The translations under genes were made by a program, and so were the position numbers. Below are positions 12,869-23,164 of a DNA stretch of 64,000 bases, piece by piece; position 1 is the stretch's first letter, and each line of letters starts with the position of its first letter. A model generated the notes under the pieces. That model searched no databases. It worked only from the letters and a program-made list of their open reading frames with translations, and had not been told where the DNA came from. Source of the stretch: Kalmusia sp. IMI 367209 (lineage: Eukaryota; Ascomycota; Dothideomycetes; Pleosporales; Didymosphaeriaceae); assembly GCA_027946365.1 (NCBI GenBank), contig JAPEUQ010000008.1:682001-746000 (forward strand), written 5' to 3'.

Positions 12869-14169
12869 ATGAAGCGAAAACTCCTGATATCCGGCGATCG
12901 GGACGATTTCACCGTACTCGAATTTGATTGTTTGAGCAATGACCTGACCATCGCCGCTAACTATGCAGCACTTTTCAATACTTCCTGGACCGAGCATTCA
13001 TCTTCTCATGGAAGCATTGCTCATCTGATCGGGCTGTCCGAAGATGATGTTTCGGGCCTCTTATATACTTTCGAGATCGATCATGCGCAGGATTCCTGCC
13101 AAATTACTAGTCAAAAAGCAACTCTAGGAGCACCTGCCCACTGTGAGCCCCTATTTCTCCATTACTCGGGAGCACAACTGACATTTTCGCGTAGTCATTA
13201 TGCTCCGTGATAGGTCTGCATTGGCGCTCGCCACTGTAAGTACGTATGAAGATTCCAGAACTTATGCCAACAAGAAGTAGTATTTGGGTGGATCTATTGC
13301 CCTTTACCCGGTCTTGTGCGATGAAACAGGTCATATTTTGATTCAAGACAAGCCCCGGACAGAGCTCGTACCATCTTTTCCTTACAACGAAGTTGGGCAT
13401 GGACCTAATAAAGTTCGACAACGACAATGTCACATACACCAAGTTATGGAAGATACTAGGGGTTGGTTATATGCTCCGGACTTGGGATCTGACCGAATCT
13501 GGATACTTCGTCGCAGTGAGATGCAGCTTCGAGTATGCGGCTGGCTTCAGTGCCCCCCAGGGACAGGCCCTCGACATGCTGTAATTGATCGCAATGGTGA
13601 TTTTCCCAGGTTCCATTCTAGATCTCAGCTGAATAAACTTAGAGACTATTATGTATGTCATTGGAGAGCTTTCGCACACAGTCATCGCATTCGATATGCC
13701 CAAATCTCCTAAAGAAGATATCCAGCCTATCAAATGGTTTTCACCTAGCGTCATACCTTTGACCGTACATCCTGACCATCAATTCATGATGGATTCTGCC
13801 GAAATATGTCTCCATCCTATCATTCCAAATGTTCTATATGTGAGCAATAGGTGGGAGAGACATATCGCGGAGCGCGAACCTCGTCTCTGCAATGTCCCAG
13901 AGGAGTTGCCGGTGGGAGATGCTGTCGCCATCATTCTACTTTCGAACGATGGTAGAAATGTACAGGATGTCCAACACGTGCGAACCAATTTGGATGTGAT
14001 TCGTGGGATGCAGCTCAGCGAAGATGGAAATTTTGTTGTGATCGTTGGACAGGAGGGCGGTGGAGTTGAAATTTACAGGATCAGTGGGGAGAGAGGCAGT
14101 ATCTGGACACTGATAGCGCGTCTGAGCGAAGGCCTAGCATGCGGTATAAAGCATGCAGTCTGGTTGTAG
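12869..14169 (+). CDS. Seven-bladed beta-propeller lactonase (6-phosphogluconolactonase-like)
   Basis: Likely hydrolyses a sugar lactone or similar cyclic ester. Exons 12869-13142, 13195-13235, 13281-13596 and 13643-14169 join cleanly to 385 residues. Conserved stretches include LLISGDRDDFTVLEFD, SGLLYTFEIDH, YLGGSIALYPV (after a 41-bp mini-exon), PSFPYNEVGHGPNK, RQCHIHQV, LYAPDLGSDRIWILRR, GTGPRHAV, MYVIGELSHTVIAFD and the closing FVVIVGQEGGGVEIYRI. The DLGSDRIW and GPRHAV blocks are typical of the Lactonase family (PF10282). The ATG at 12869 precedes the first blade; an upstream in-frame ATG at 12812 would add 19 residues. Next to dehydrogenase, reductase and sugar transporter, this suggests an oxidative, lactone-forming sugar route, which is an inference from context. 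Confidence 0.85.
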
Positions 14170-14949
14170 AAACAAAGCAGTTGATCATGATCGAAGGATT
14201 TACCGCTATCCAGATGCATGTATCGTTGTGAACCGTCATGCTAAGAAAAAAATCTCAAGCAATTATTTGCGTCGCATTCTGCGAATTTGCATAGTAAACA
14301 TGCGCCTGATTCTCGTGTGCGTTACTTGCAGGAACTGTCTTTGGCGAGAAAAGCATCAAATCTTTGACCTTGAGGTATTGTAATGTGTCAAGGATATTAA
14401 TGGAACTGTGGTATCTCCTCAAAGTGTACTTCAAGATCGCCTGGGATGCAGAAACATAGAAGATCAGAGACAGGTGCTTAGCGTCGTTCTGAAGGGTTCT
14501 GAAGACCTCATTAGCAGTGAGGCCAGAAGAATTCGTCGAAAGCCGCTAATAGACGGCTATAATACCCTGTACCATAGTTTTCATCATTACGTCAAAAAAG
14601 CAACGTTGCTCTGATTAGTTGGGTGGGCAGCATCGGATTGACTAGTAGTTTGGATCGGACATAAGTGTCTCTTGCTTACGGTCCTTTATTTATGTCCGAT
14701 CAGAGGCCCAGCGTGGACGGGATGTACCGAAGCCACTATGCTCCAAACACTAGACCTAGCTTGTTTCGTACGAAATCCCCGCATTTGTATGCATCCCCGG
14801 ATTCTAGCCCTGTGTGCCATGGCGTCGGGTATGGAGCAAGCTGCGCGCTCCTAGATGCGGCTGATATGTATTTAAGGTAGCCAATCCTCTCTCGATGAGG
14901 CATCGATACATTTCCCCTCATATTTCATCTTGCCTTATTCTACTGCGTC
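14170..14949. other. Intergenic, transporter 5' region
   Basis: 780 bp without a supported gene. Its notable content is the perfect 12-bp inverted repeat at 14653-14701, described separately. Short open frames here look fortuitous. Confidence 0.5.
14653..14701. promoter_or_regulatory. Perfect inverted repeat GATCGGACATAA upstream of the transporter
   Basis: GATCGGACATAA at 14653-14664 and its exact reverse complement at 14690-14701, separated by 25 nt, about 250-300 bp before the transporter ATG. Each arm contains the CGGACATA motif found in the other promoters of the cluster. It could bind a dimeric Zn2Cys6 regulator through the inverted CGG triplets. Confidence 0.55.
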
Positions 14950-16764
14950 ATGGGTGCTGTCGAACCAAAGAAAGAGAGCATGGTTGAAAGCACAGACGTC
15001 TCCCACAATGAGCATGTGCCTCACCGCCGCCACTTAAACACAGTAGATCTTCCAGATTCTATCGTATACGACAGTGGTGGGCCTTTGGGCATAATTCGGT
15101 CTCCGTATGTGTTCGGTGCTGCGCTGCTCGCGTCCATGGGAGGCTTCTCATTCGGATATGGTACTATATAGTTGACCCTCAGGTCCTAGGTAATAGGCTT
15201 TGCTGACAACGCGCGTTAGATCAGGGTGTTATCTCCCTTATCCTCGTGATGCCGAAGTTCCACGCGTCTTTTCCCGAGACAGCACCTGGACACCCTCGCT
15301 ATGGGTTCAATGTCGGCTTCATGACAGGCATGCTGGAACTTGGAGCATTCATCGGTTGTCTTGTGTTCCCGTATCTTGCCGACCGCATCTCTCGAAAATG
15401 GGGTCTTACAGTTGCCACTGGATTTTTCTGTCTCGGAGCCGTTTTCCAGACCGCTGCATGGAATTACAGCACTCTTGTTGCTGGCCGATTCATTGGTGGC
15501 ATCGGAGTTGGCACACTGGCAATGGGCGCGCCTTTGTACATTTCCGAGATCGCCCCACCGAATCTTCGAGGTTCACTATTGGTGCTTGAAGCAATCAGCA
15601 TTGTTATTGGGGCCATTATTGCCTACTGGATGACATACGGTACAAGGTAAGTAAGAAGGCTACATTGATGACTGAAGGATATTGACGACGTTATCATAGG
15701 TATATCAGCGGTGAATGGGCGTTCAGACTACCATTCCTTCTTCAGATGGTGCCAGCGGTCATGGTGGGAGGCGGTATTCATCTTTTTCCGTTCTCGCCTC
15801 GGTGGCTCGCTATGCGCGATCGGTACGAGGATAGTCTCGAGTCGCTCAGCAAGTTGCGCCGCCTCCCAACCAGCGATCAAACAGTTCAAGCCGAATGGAA
15901 TGGCATCCTTGCGGAGGTTCAATTCCAGAGAGGGTTACTTCGCCGAGACCATCCGAACGCAGGTGCATTCAAAGCGGAAATGCTGCAGTGGATCGACCTG
16001 TTCCGTCCGAAATACTTACGCCGTACCATGATAGCAATTGCCATCCCTTTCTTCCAGCAGTTCTCAGGCATTAACGCCTTTGTATACTACGCTCCAACAT
16101 TCTTCAACGCTTTAGGTCAAGACTATGAGATGTCACTAATCCTATCGGGGATGGTGAACATCTGCCAGTTAGTCGCTGGAATCCCCATTTTTCTGTATCT
16201 CGACAGTATAGGAAGGCGCAAGCTCGGCATTCTTGGCGGTATAGCTATGGGTATACCACACGTCATCATGGCTGGAATCGTTGGCAAGTTTAGCAGCGAC
16301 TGGGAAGCACACAAGGCAATGGGTTGGATGGGCGTTGCTTTGATCTGTGAGGATTTTCTGCAACTCTACGATATTAAGACTAACGAACGTTAGACATTTA
16401 CGTCCTGAACTACGCAGCCTCTTACGGGCCGTTGGCGTGGACATTGCCTGCGGAAGTGTTCCCGAATTCTAAGCGCGCTAAAGGTGTCGGTCTTGCCACC
16501 GCTACAATTTGGCTCGCTAATTTCATCATCGGAGTCGTGGTGCCAGAGATGGTAATCAACCTAGGGTGGGGTACATATCTATTCTTTGGTTGTTTCTGTT
16601 TTTCGGCTGCCATATTCTCGTATTTTCTTGTTCCAGAGACATCGAAAAAATCCCTTGAGCAGATCGCCGCAGTCTTTGGTGATGATCTGCACGAGGAAAC
16701 AGATGTGCACAGGCAGATTGCAGGGAAGGTTTCAGGGAGCGACGATAATGGGCTGAAGGTCTAG
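14950..16764 (+). CDS. MFS sugar transporter
   Basis: Predicted plasma-membrane proton-coupled hexose/sugar symporter (Sugar_tr family). Exons 14950-15160, 15220-15646, 15700-16346 and 16394-16764 join to about 550 residues with twelve likely membrane spans. Family signatures: FSFGYDQGVIS across the first intron, YLADRISRKWGL between helices 2 and 3, AGRFIGGIGVG, PLYISEIAPPNLRGSL, FFQQFSGINAFVYYAPTFF, LDSIGRRKLGILGG, YGPLAWTLPAEVFPNSKRAKG and the closing VPETSKKSLEQI. The introns split motifs cleanly and the gene is intact. A nearly perfect inverted promoter motif precedes it. Substrate specificity is not deducible; the linked dehydrogenase and lactonase point to a sugar or sugar acid. Confidence 0.95.
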
Positions 16765-16860
16765 ACTATTACGGGGGCATTGTACGCATCCTAGCATAAC
16801 CTTTTTGCGTTACTTGTGTATTGAATCTACTTATTATACATATGATTTAATAGAGGGTAT

Positions 16861-17979
16861 CTAGTCTAGAAATATAATGAAATCTCCAAATAGGGATATT
16901 GAGGCTATGACGAGGAAGATCTGAAAGTACCTATTGGCTGTAACAGAATCTAGTGAGTGAGCAGACCACGATGTTAATTCTGAATTGGTCGCTATTGATG
17001 TGGACGCGCCGCTTTCATTGGGTGTCTTTATCGTAGCTGGCGCATCAGATGTGGTTGTTGGATCTGGTGCAGGCGTGGCATCTGGCGCAGCCTGTGCTCG
17101 AGGTGTTTTGATGTTGGCAGTCGCCGCAAATTTCACACTGGCCGCGTCGTCTGTACAATAATTGGTGTAGTCAGACGCTGTCTGCCCTATCTCGCACCAG
17201 GGATCATCTGTCGAGGCAGAAGACTCATCCGCTCCCGTACATCTGGTGGTCATGACCGCGCAACCGGCGGCTAGCGAGTTCCACTGGTCCGGGACGTAAT
17301 ACGTGCCTGAATAACATGCACACGCTTCGCCTGCATCCCCACAGTAGGTGACGAGGGATTTCCAGGCGCGGCAGATATCCGTTGGCTTGCTTGGGTCGAA
17401 TGTGGCAGTGATAGTGTGCTCGGTGGGTGACTGCACCCTTTGTGTAAAACTCAAGCGTTGTCCTGTAGGGCGGCCGTCCTTAAATGGGTTTTCCAGGCCC
17501 GTGGCGTCTGCATATGCGTTTACGTTGTCAAGATAAGTCTCTTGCGCCGCAAAGAAGTCGTACATCTTTGAGAAAAAGGGTACGGTTGGTCCATCAAAGT
17601 CTGTGTCTAGCTTAGTGTGCTGTGTTTATATCCGACGCGGGGGCATGTGGAACGTACTCTCAAACAGCGTTTGCTCGTTGTCCTCGAAGGAGCCCAAAGA
17701 GAAGACCGAGGCATCATCTTCAATTGTCACTCCGCCCTCTGGTAGCGGAAGCTCGGGAATTCTAGGCGGTTTGGGTGCGACTGGCTTAGGGATCGGCTTT
17801 GGGACGACTGGCTTAGGTGCGACTGGTTTTGGTGCGACTGGCACTGGTGCGACTGGCTTAGGTACGACTGGCTTGGGTGCGATTGGTATAGGTCCGATCG
17901 CATGAGCAAGTGCTGCAAACGTTAATAAAATATAGAGAAATGCCCGCAAGGCCGACGAGGCCTTGAGAATCATGTTCAC
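16861..17979 (-). CDS. Secreted proline-repeat, cysteine-containing protein, possibly GPI-anchored
   Basis: Function unknown. Exon 1 starts MNMILKASSALRAFLYILLT with a hydrophobic signal peptide ending near ALAHA. Residues about 30-70 form a proline/lysine repeat built from PKPV(A/V)PKP units. An intron of about 53 bp from a GTACGT donor restores the frame into ENTDFDGPTVPFFSKMYDFF, which reads like real coding sequence. The main part has several cysteines (ICRAWKSLVTYCG, ACACYSGTYYVPDQW, CAVMTTRC, WCEIG, YCTDD). A Ser/Thr/Pro-rich tail follows, then a hydrophobic C-terminal segment (FQIFLVIASISLFGDFIIFL), compatible with a GPI-anchor signal or a single membrane helix. Similar surface proteins occur in ascomycetes, but I cannot name the family. 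Confidence 0.65.
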
Positions 17980-18376
17980 GAATGTTGATTCGTGGGCAAG
18001 CTTTGTCGCGTTTTTGGCGAAAAGTGTACAGTACTCGCTGCTTCGATCTTTAAGTTGTTCAGCCTAGCGGGCTGTGTCGAAATCCTGCCGCAGCGAGGGG
18101 CGATCGACCCGCGGAGATTAACGGCTATCAATTTTGATTCGTCGGTTTTGGCCCCCGAACGACTGTCTTGGAGGTCTCAGCCTCACAAGGCTGCACTGCG
18201 GCTATGACTAGTGCTGATGCACACCTAACCGCAGATTTGGGGCTTTTAACATTGAATTGAACTATGTAAAGGGCTCACTGGTAAAGACTAAACAAACTTA
18301 TGATGGCGACCATTGAACAACCGTGCTAGCGAATCGAGGCTCAATTAGCTACATCCCCATCACAAGCTTAGCGGCA
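17980..18376. other. Intergenic between two divergent genes
   Basis: About 400 bp between the start of the secreted protein (minus) and the HET gene (plus). I see no repeat or regulatory element that I can support. Confidence 0.4.
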
Positions 18377-20479
18377 ATGGGTATCGTGTACAGGCCTTTG
18401 AAGGAAAGACGTGAAGAAATCAGGTTGCTGGAACTGGAACCTGCTCCCAGGCTAGATGATCCCCTCCGCGGTACCCTTCGCCATGCCAGATTGCACGAGG
18501 CGTCCTATTGCGCTCTCTCCTACGTCTGGGGACAGAGTGACCGAGACAGATCAGACATCGCAATTCGATACGAGAGAACCGCTCGCCAGTACATCGCCTC
18601 TAAATTGCATGGCAACTCGAGTTCGCCGACGTATATTCACAGTATAGGGAGCAGCCTGGCCGCAGCGCTCAGAAATTTGCGACAAAAGTATGGAAGAATC
18701 ACTATATGGGCGGATGCTCTATGCATCAATCAAATGGACAATGAAGAGAAGTCATGGCAGGTCCCACTCATGAAGTCCATTTATTCCGAGGCGAAAGAGG
18801 TGCATGCGTGGCTGGGTCCTCGTTACGACGAAGATGTCAACGTGGTTGGCAACGTCAACGCTGCTTTCAGCCTAGCTGATACAGTCTGGGATCGGGCAGC
18901 GCAGATCAAGCACACGCGAAGTCTTTTAGCTGAAGAAGATTGGCTTGAAGCCTGCTTCACAGTGGCTAGCCCGTACCAATCATCAGACCAAGCGCAGCGT
19001 TCCTGGACTGAATTCTCAACCGCACTACGCCGCGTCGCGCTATCCGACTACTCGGTGCAGATTGGACTAGCATCTGTAAAAGCACTTTCGCAGAATGATT
19101 ACTTTGCGAGAATGTGGATTCTGCAAGAGACTGGCCGGGCGAGCAAGCTAACCTTCCATTATGGGCTGCGGTACATGTCACACCGGCGTATACTGCTTGT
19201 TCTGGGTTTGGCAAACTCTTTGCGCGATTCTCAAGATAGTGCTCAAATTGGAGAGCAACTCCGTGGCTTCGATACTCGTTTCTTGGGTTGTCTGGCAGCA
19301 CGCACAACGTGTGCGCAAGGACGATCTCTTCGAGACGTATTGGCAGGAGCATACTTTAGCCCGCCTCCACTTCACCAAGCAGGTGATATCAAAGACCTCG
19401 TTTACGCGCGCCTAGGCTTGGCTGATAATCCAAGGGGCATCAAAGTCGACTATAGCCTTAGCATTGCGGAAGTGTACACCGCTGCCTCTCGTTTCCTCCT
19501 TGTTGAAGGATTTTTGGAGCCTTTGGTCACATTCAAACCATATAGATTCCAACAATGGCTTCCCGCTGATAGTCTTCCCTCGTGGGCATACGATTGGTCC
19601 AAAAAAGGGTCGAATTCCTTTGACAGATTCAGTGCTGCTCAAGGCACGTCTCAGCAAGTGTCCATTACACCTTATCGTGACACGAAATACAAAGAGGCAC
19701 TTTTCATGAAGGGCATAAATATTGGGCACGTGAACACAGTTAATGAGAGGTTCTCTGTTACTGTGACTGCGTCGGGGCTGCACAAAGGGACAATTGCTTT
19801 GGGCAGTCTTCGGGCTGTATCAGAACCGCTTTCTGGGGAGAAGAAGCGAATACTTACTCAAAAAATCAAATATGCATATCGGCAACTCAATACGGCTATT
19901 TCGGATGTCGATATTGAGTCACTCTTCAGCTACCGCTCGCTGCCCTTCGCATCTTTCTGGTGTTGGTGGGTGCATTGGATAGCATCGCTCGTGAAAATGA
20001 TCGAGGATGCCGAGTTTCAACGCCCTGACAAGAGGTCATCAGACAATAATATTACGGAATTACTCTTCCGTGAAGTTCCCCAAGCGCGAGAAGATACCGA
20101 GAACATGAGGCAGTTTGGGACCAGGGTGGGCCTCTTGGCTCTGGTCGATTATCAGCGCTGGTCAAAGCTTCTACTGAGCAGGGATAATGAGCACAATGAC
20201 TCCGAAGATAGCGTTGCCGTCCACTTTGCAGAATCTCTATTTCGTTCGGCATGGGGAATGCGTCCTGCCGTGTTAGACACCGGGCGACTGGGTTACGTAC
20301 CTGAAGACACCAAGCCACAGGATCAGGTGGTGATATTCTACGGAGTCAAAGCGCCCTTGGTGATACGAAAAATCACAAAGGATGCGTACAGGATAGTTGG
20401 TCCAGCACACGTGTGCGGTGTAATGCAGGGAGAGCTCATGGACTCTGCGCTGCCTAGTAATGCATACAAACTAGTTTAA
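18377..20479 (+). CDS. HET-domain (heterokaryon incompatibility) protein
   Basis: Single-exon protein of about 700 residues, likely cytoplasmic, of the kind that triggers cell death upon non-self fusion in some fungi. HET domain (PF06985) signatures lie in order: IRLLELEPAP, SYCALSYVWGQSD, ITIWADALCINQMDNEEKSW, SIYSEAKEVHAWLGP and the later FARMWILQETGRAS. A C-terminal stretch AYRIVGPAHVCGVMQGELMD matches the tail common to these proteins. I prefer ATG 18377 (MGIVYRPLK), which lies just before the conserved region; an upstream ATG at 18323 would add 18 residues. No frameshift or stop is visible. Its partner specificity is unknown. Confidence 0.9.
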   Translation: MGIVYRPLKERREEIRLLELEPAPRLDDPLRGTLRHARLHEASYCALSYVWGQSDRDRSDIAIRYERTARQYIASKLHGNSSSPTYIHSIGSSLAAALRNLRQKYGRITIWADALCINQMDNEEKSWQVPLMKSIYSEAKEVHAWLGPRYDEDVNVVGNVNAAFSLADTVWDRAAQIKHTRSLLAEEDWLEACFTVASPYQSSDQAQRSWTEFSTALRRVALSDYSVQIGLASVKALSQNDYFARMWILQETGRASKLTFHYGLRYMSHRRILLVLGLANSLRDSQDSAQIGEQLRGFDTRFLGCLAARTTCAQGRSLRDVLAGAYFSPPPLHQAGDIKDLVYARLGLADNPRGIKVDYSLSIAEVYTAASRFLLVEGFLEPLVTFKPYRFQQWLPADSLPSWAYDWSKKGSNSFDRFSAAQGTSQQVSITPYRDTKYKEALFMKGINIGHVNTVNERFSVTVTASGLHKGTIALGSLRAVSEPLSGEKKRILTQKIKYAYRQLNTAISDVDIESLFSYRSLPFASFWCWWVHWIASLVKMIEDAEFQRPDKRSSDNNITELLFREVPQAREDTENMRQFGTRVGLLALVDYQRWSKLLLSRDNEHNDSEDSVAVHFAESLFRSAWGMRPAVLDTGRLGYVPEDTKPQDQVVIFYGVKAPLVIRKITKDAYRIVGPAHVCGVMQGELMDSALPSNAYKLV

Positions 20480-20958
20480 CAAGACTTGACAGATCTAGTG
20501 GTAGCTATAGCGACACGTAAGAAGAGCGATATAGAAATGGAGTCGCAAATCGGCGTATACTTTTTTCTCATAATGGGACTTTATGTAAGAAAAAGTAACG
20601 ATGTGGACAGGTGCGAAGAACGGGTGACCGTGTGAGAACTATATCATGATTCTTAGGCACATGCTGACGTCATAAAACGTGAAAGATCTATGAGAAAAGA
20701 CTTGTTCTCTATATATATTGCTATTATAGAGGGCCTCAAATCCTATTTCTTAGATATTAATAAGACACGTGATATGTAATCATATACTGATAATAAGACT
20801 GAGTTTCCTGCTAAGATTATAGATCCTCGCAGCCCCGCAAACTACAATAAGGCTACTGTAAGGCTGTAATTATAGTATCTAGACTATTTGGGATGTACAC
20901 TTATGTCTCACGATACATCTTCTATTTCATTCAATACATATCTCAGCGGCAACCATAC
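20480..20958. other. AT-rich intergenic stretch
   Basis: Between the convergent ends of the HET gene and the protease. AT-rich from about 20700 to 20880; no supported gene. Confidence 0.4.
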
Positions 20959-22792
20959 TCATGCCTTGTATCTACTTGGGAGCGCTGCCTTCAACAGCTT
21001 GGGGAAGTTTGGCGTTCCAAGTCCACTCACCGGATCCCATCCTGCCGTCGCATTCCAGCTGGCATACGGGATGACCGGACTACCGTTCGGCGCACCATGG
21101 AACCTCGCATGACCATCACAGCCCGTGCTTCCGCCCAGCGTGACATCGTTCAGCGCATTCGGGTTCGAGTACAAAAGCGGGTTCAAGAAACCCAGGGAGG
21201 GTTTATCCGATTTCAATCTCGCATCATTCAGCAGAGCAACAATACCAGCGAACGCAGGTGCGGAGCAAGAAGTTCCCTGGTAGCCCTTGAGAACACCTTT
21301 ATCGTAGACTCGATATCCATAGCCTTGAGCGGAGACATCGGGGAAACCGCGACCGTGACGGTTGAAGTACGCTTTGTTTGCGTCTCCCAGGTGGTGGAAG
21401 TAGGCTTTTACAGCATCGTCTTGGTACTTGGGGCGCTTCCAATAATCCGAAAAGCCACCGGAGCTAAAGTACGTGGCGGTCTCGTTCAGATACCGAGTCG
21501 ATCCAACGGATGTCACCCATGGACACGAGGCTGGATATTGAGGCTGGAACTTCGTCGTGTTCTTTCCATCGTTGCTAAGGCATGCGGAACCGGTACCTGA
21601 GTCTCCGGAAGAAAATACAACAGTAACGCCGCGGGAACCTAGTTGTGCGAAGAGGTTGCATACGGAGAGCGCATATGACTTGGGAACACTTTGCTCATTC
21701 TCGCCGTAAGAGGTCGAGATGACTTGCGGCAGGCTCTTCTGAGGTAGCTTGAGAACGCCTTGAAGAAATTCGAGATAAGGCTCATTCGCACTATCGGCCT
21801 CATCGGGCTGATCAAGGTCAGCAACCCATGGACCACGACCACCCGTGCTGAACTCAGTAACTGGCAGAGGAGAGCTCAGGCCAACAATATACTGCAGATC
21901 TAAGTTGGCCTCTCCGCTGTCATCCGGGGAAGATTGGTTGTTGAGGCCGTTGTTGAACTGAATTACAGAGAAATTTTGGCCAATTGCCTCGGGCAGGATG
22001 TTTTGTTCAAACAAAGCGAGATCACTGTAACGGGCATACTCCTCGAGGTAGCTAGCAAAAGCAACCTTACTGCCGCTATTGGGATCAGGCTTGTAATCAA
22101 CCTTGTAGAGCGTTTTCAAGCACTGAGGAGTGATCCCAGCATCGCAATTAACAGTGACGTTTGGAGTGGAAGCGAGCTGAATACCGTAGATCTCACGATT
22201 TGTCTCGTGGTTCGCACGGATCGCAGAGAAGCGAGTGGTAGGTTGGACGAGGTTTATGTGCTCAGCAACGTCGTCTGGCACAGAGTACTCCAGGGTGCGA
22301 AGGACCTTGCGCGGCTTCTCCTCCTCACTGATATACCAAGCGAATCGGGCATCGAGCATCTTATTGGCGACACCAACGGTGGTCTTGAAGTCGAGCCAAT
22401 CGGCGTCCTGGTGGACATTCTCAACACCCGCGGCTTTGAGCCAAGCTGAAACAGAGGATACGGACTCTCCCCTTGGAAGAAGCATTCTCTTCATTTCCTC
22501 ATGGTCCTGGAAATGTTTTCCATACTTGGGATTGCTGGGCGTAGACATTTCAAGAACTGCCTGCTCAAAACCCGCGGCGTCACCCTGGCGAAGGGCAATT
22601 TTGAGCTTGAGCACTTGGTCATCTGTTGCAAAACTCTGGCGCTTCCATCCTAGATGCGATGTTAACATTGAGGCTAAATAAAGCGATAGCTTATCACGCA
22701 CCCTCGGGAATACCGAACAGCTTCTCAAAGGGCTCAGCCAGACCCTGAGTAGCGAGGAGCGAACCAACTAAGAGCGCGAGTAGAGGAGCCAT
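20959..22792 (-). CDS. Secreted sedolisin (tripeptidyl-peptidase, family S53)
   Basis: Extracellular acid serine-carboxyl protease. Exon 1 (22702-22792) encodes the signal peptide [20 protein letters not shown]; a 52-bp intron (22650-22701) leads into [15 protein letters not shown] and the long exon, 593 residues in total. A pro-kumamolisin activation domain occupies about residues 30-180 ([26 protein letters not shown]). The catalytic domain shows the Glu/Asp pair in [13 protein letters not shown], the oxyanion Asp in [14 protein letters not shown], the Ser in [15 protein letters not shown] and the calcium-site region [12 protein letters not shown] with [12 protein letters not shown]. All key residues are present. 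The start at 22792 was chosen for its signal peptide; a frame running into the intron gives a longer but wrong N-terminus. A likely nutritional protease. Confidence 0.95.
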
Positions 22793-23051
22793 ATTTACCA
22801 CCCCCCAAAGAGACGACTTGAGCGGGAAGACGAACGATAGCAATCGCGACACCTCAAAGGACTGCTCCAGTCGGGCGCCATGGTGACCTTTAAATACCGC
22901 CTATGCGGGGCGGGTTCCAGTTCCTGCATACAATATCCAACTGCCCGGTTTAGCTAGATAACATCGTCGTGTTGCAAATTTAAGATTCGTCAGAATAACC
23001 AAGCAAAGCCTAGAGAGGTCAAGCATTGATGTCCATGTTCTTAGGAGGCCG
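22793..23051. other. Protease 5' flank up to the transposon edge
   Basis: 259 bp of normal base composition holding the likely promoter of the sedolisin gene. The composition changes sharply to AT-rich after about 23165. Confidence 0.4.
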
Positions 23052-23088
23052 CAGGTCAACCGGACCTGGCTTTTACCTCAGCCGACCT
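23052..23088 (+). repeat. Left terminal inverted repeat
   Basis: Begins CAGGTCAACCGGACCTGG and continues CTTTTACCTCAGCCGACCT. It pairs with the reverse complement of 28535-28571. Five mismatches are visible in 37 positions, all C here against T there or G against A, meaning the right copy is the more RIP-mutated. Confidence 0.75.
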
Positions 23089-23164
23089 GACTATACTAGA
23101 AAAGATAAGAAGTGGAGCCGCCAAGCGACTAGACTTAATAGTCAAGTCAGGTCAGTCGGTTAAA
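23080..23164. repeat. Subterminal fold-back next to the left end
   Basis: AGCCGACCTGACTATACTAG (about 23080-23099) is imperfectly mirrored by CTAGACTTAATAGTCAAGTC followed by AGGTCAGTCGGTT (about 23132-23164). It would form a hairpin beside the terminal repeat. Confidence 0.5.

Noticed and set aside
20893..22681. Long plus-strand frames opposite the protease
   Set aside because: Antisense shadows of the sedolisin coding sequence.
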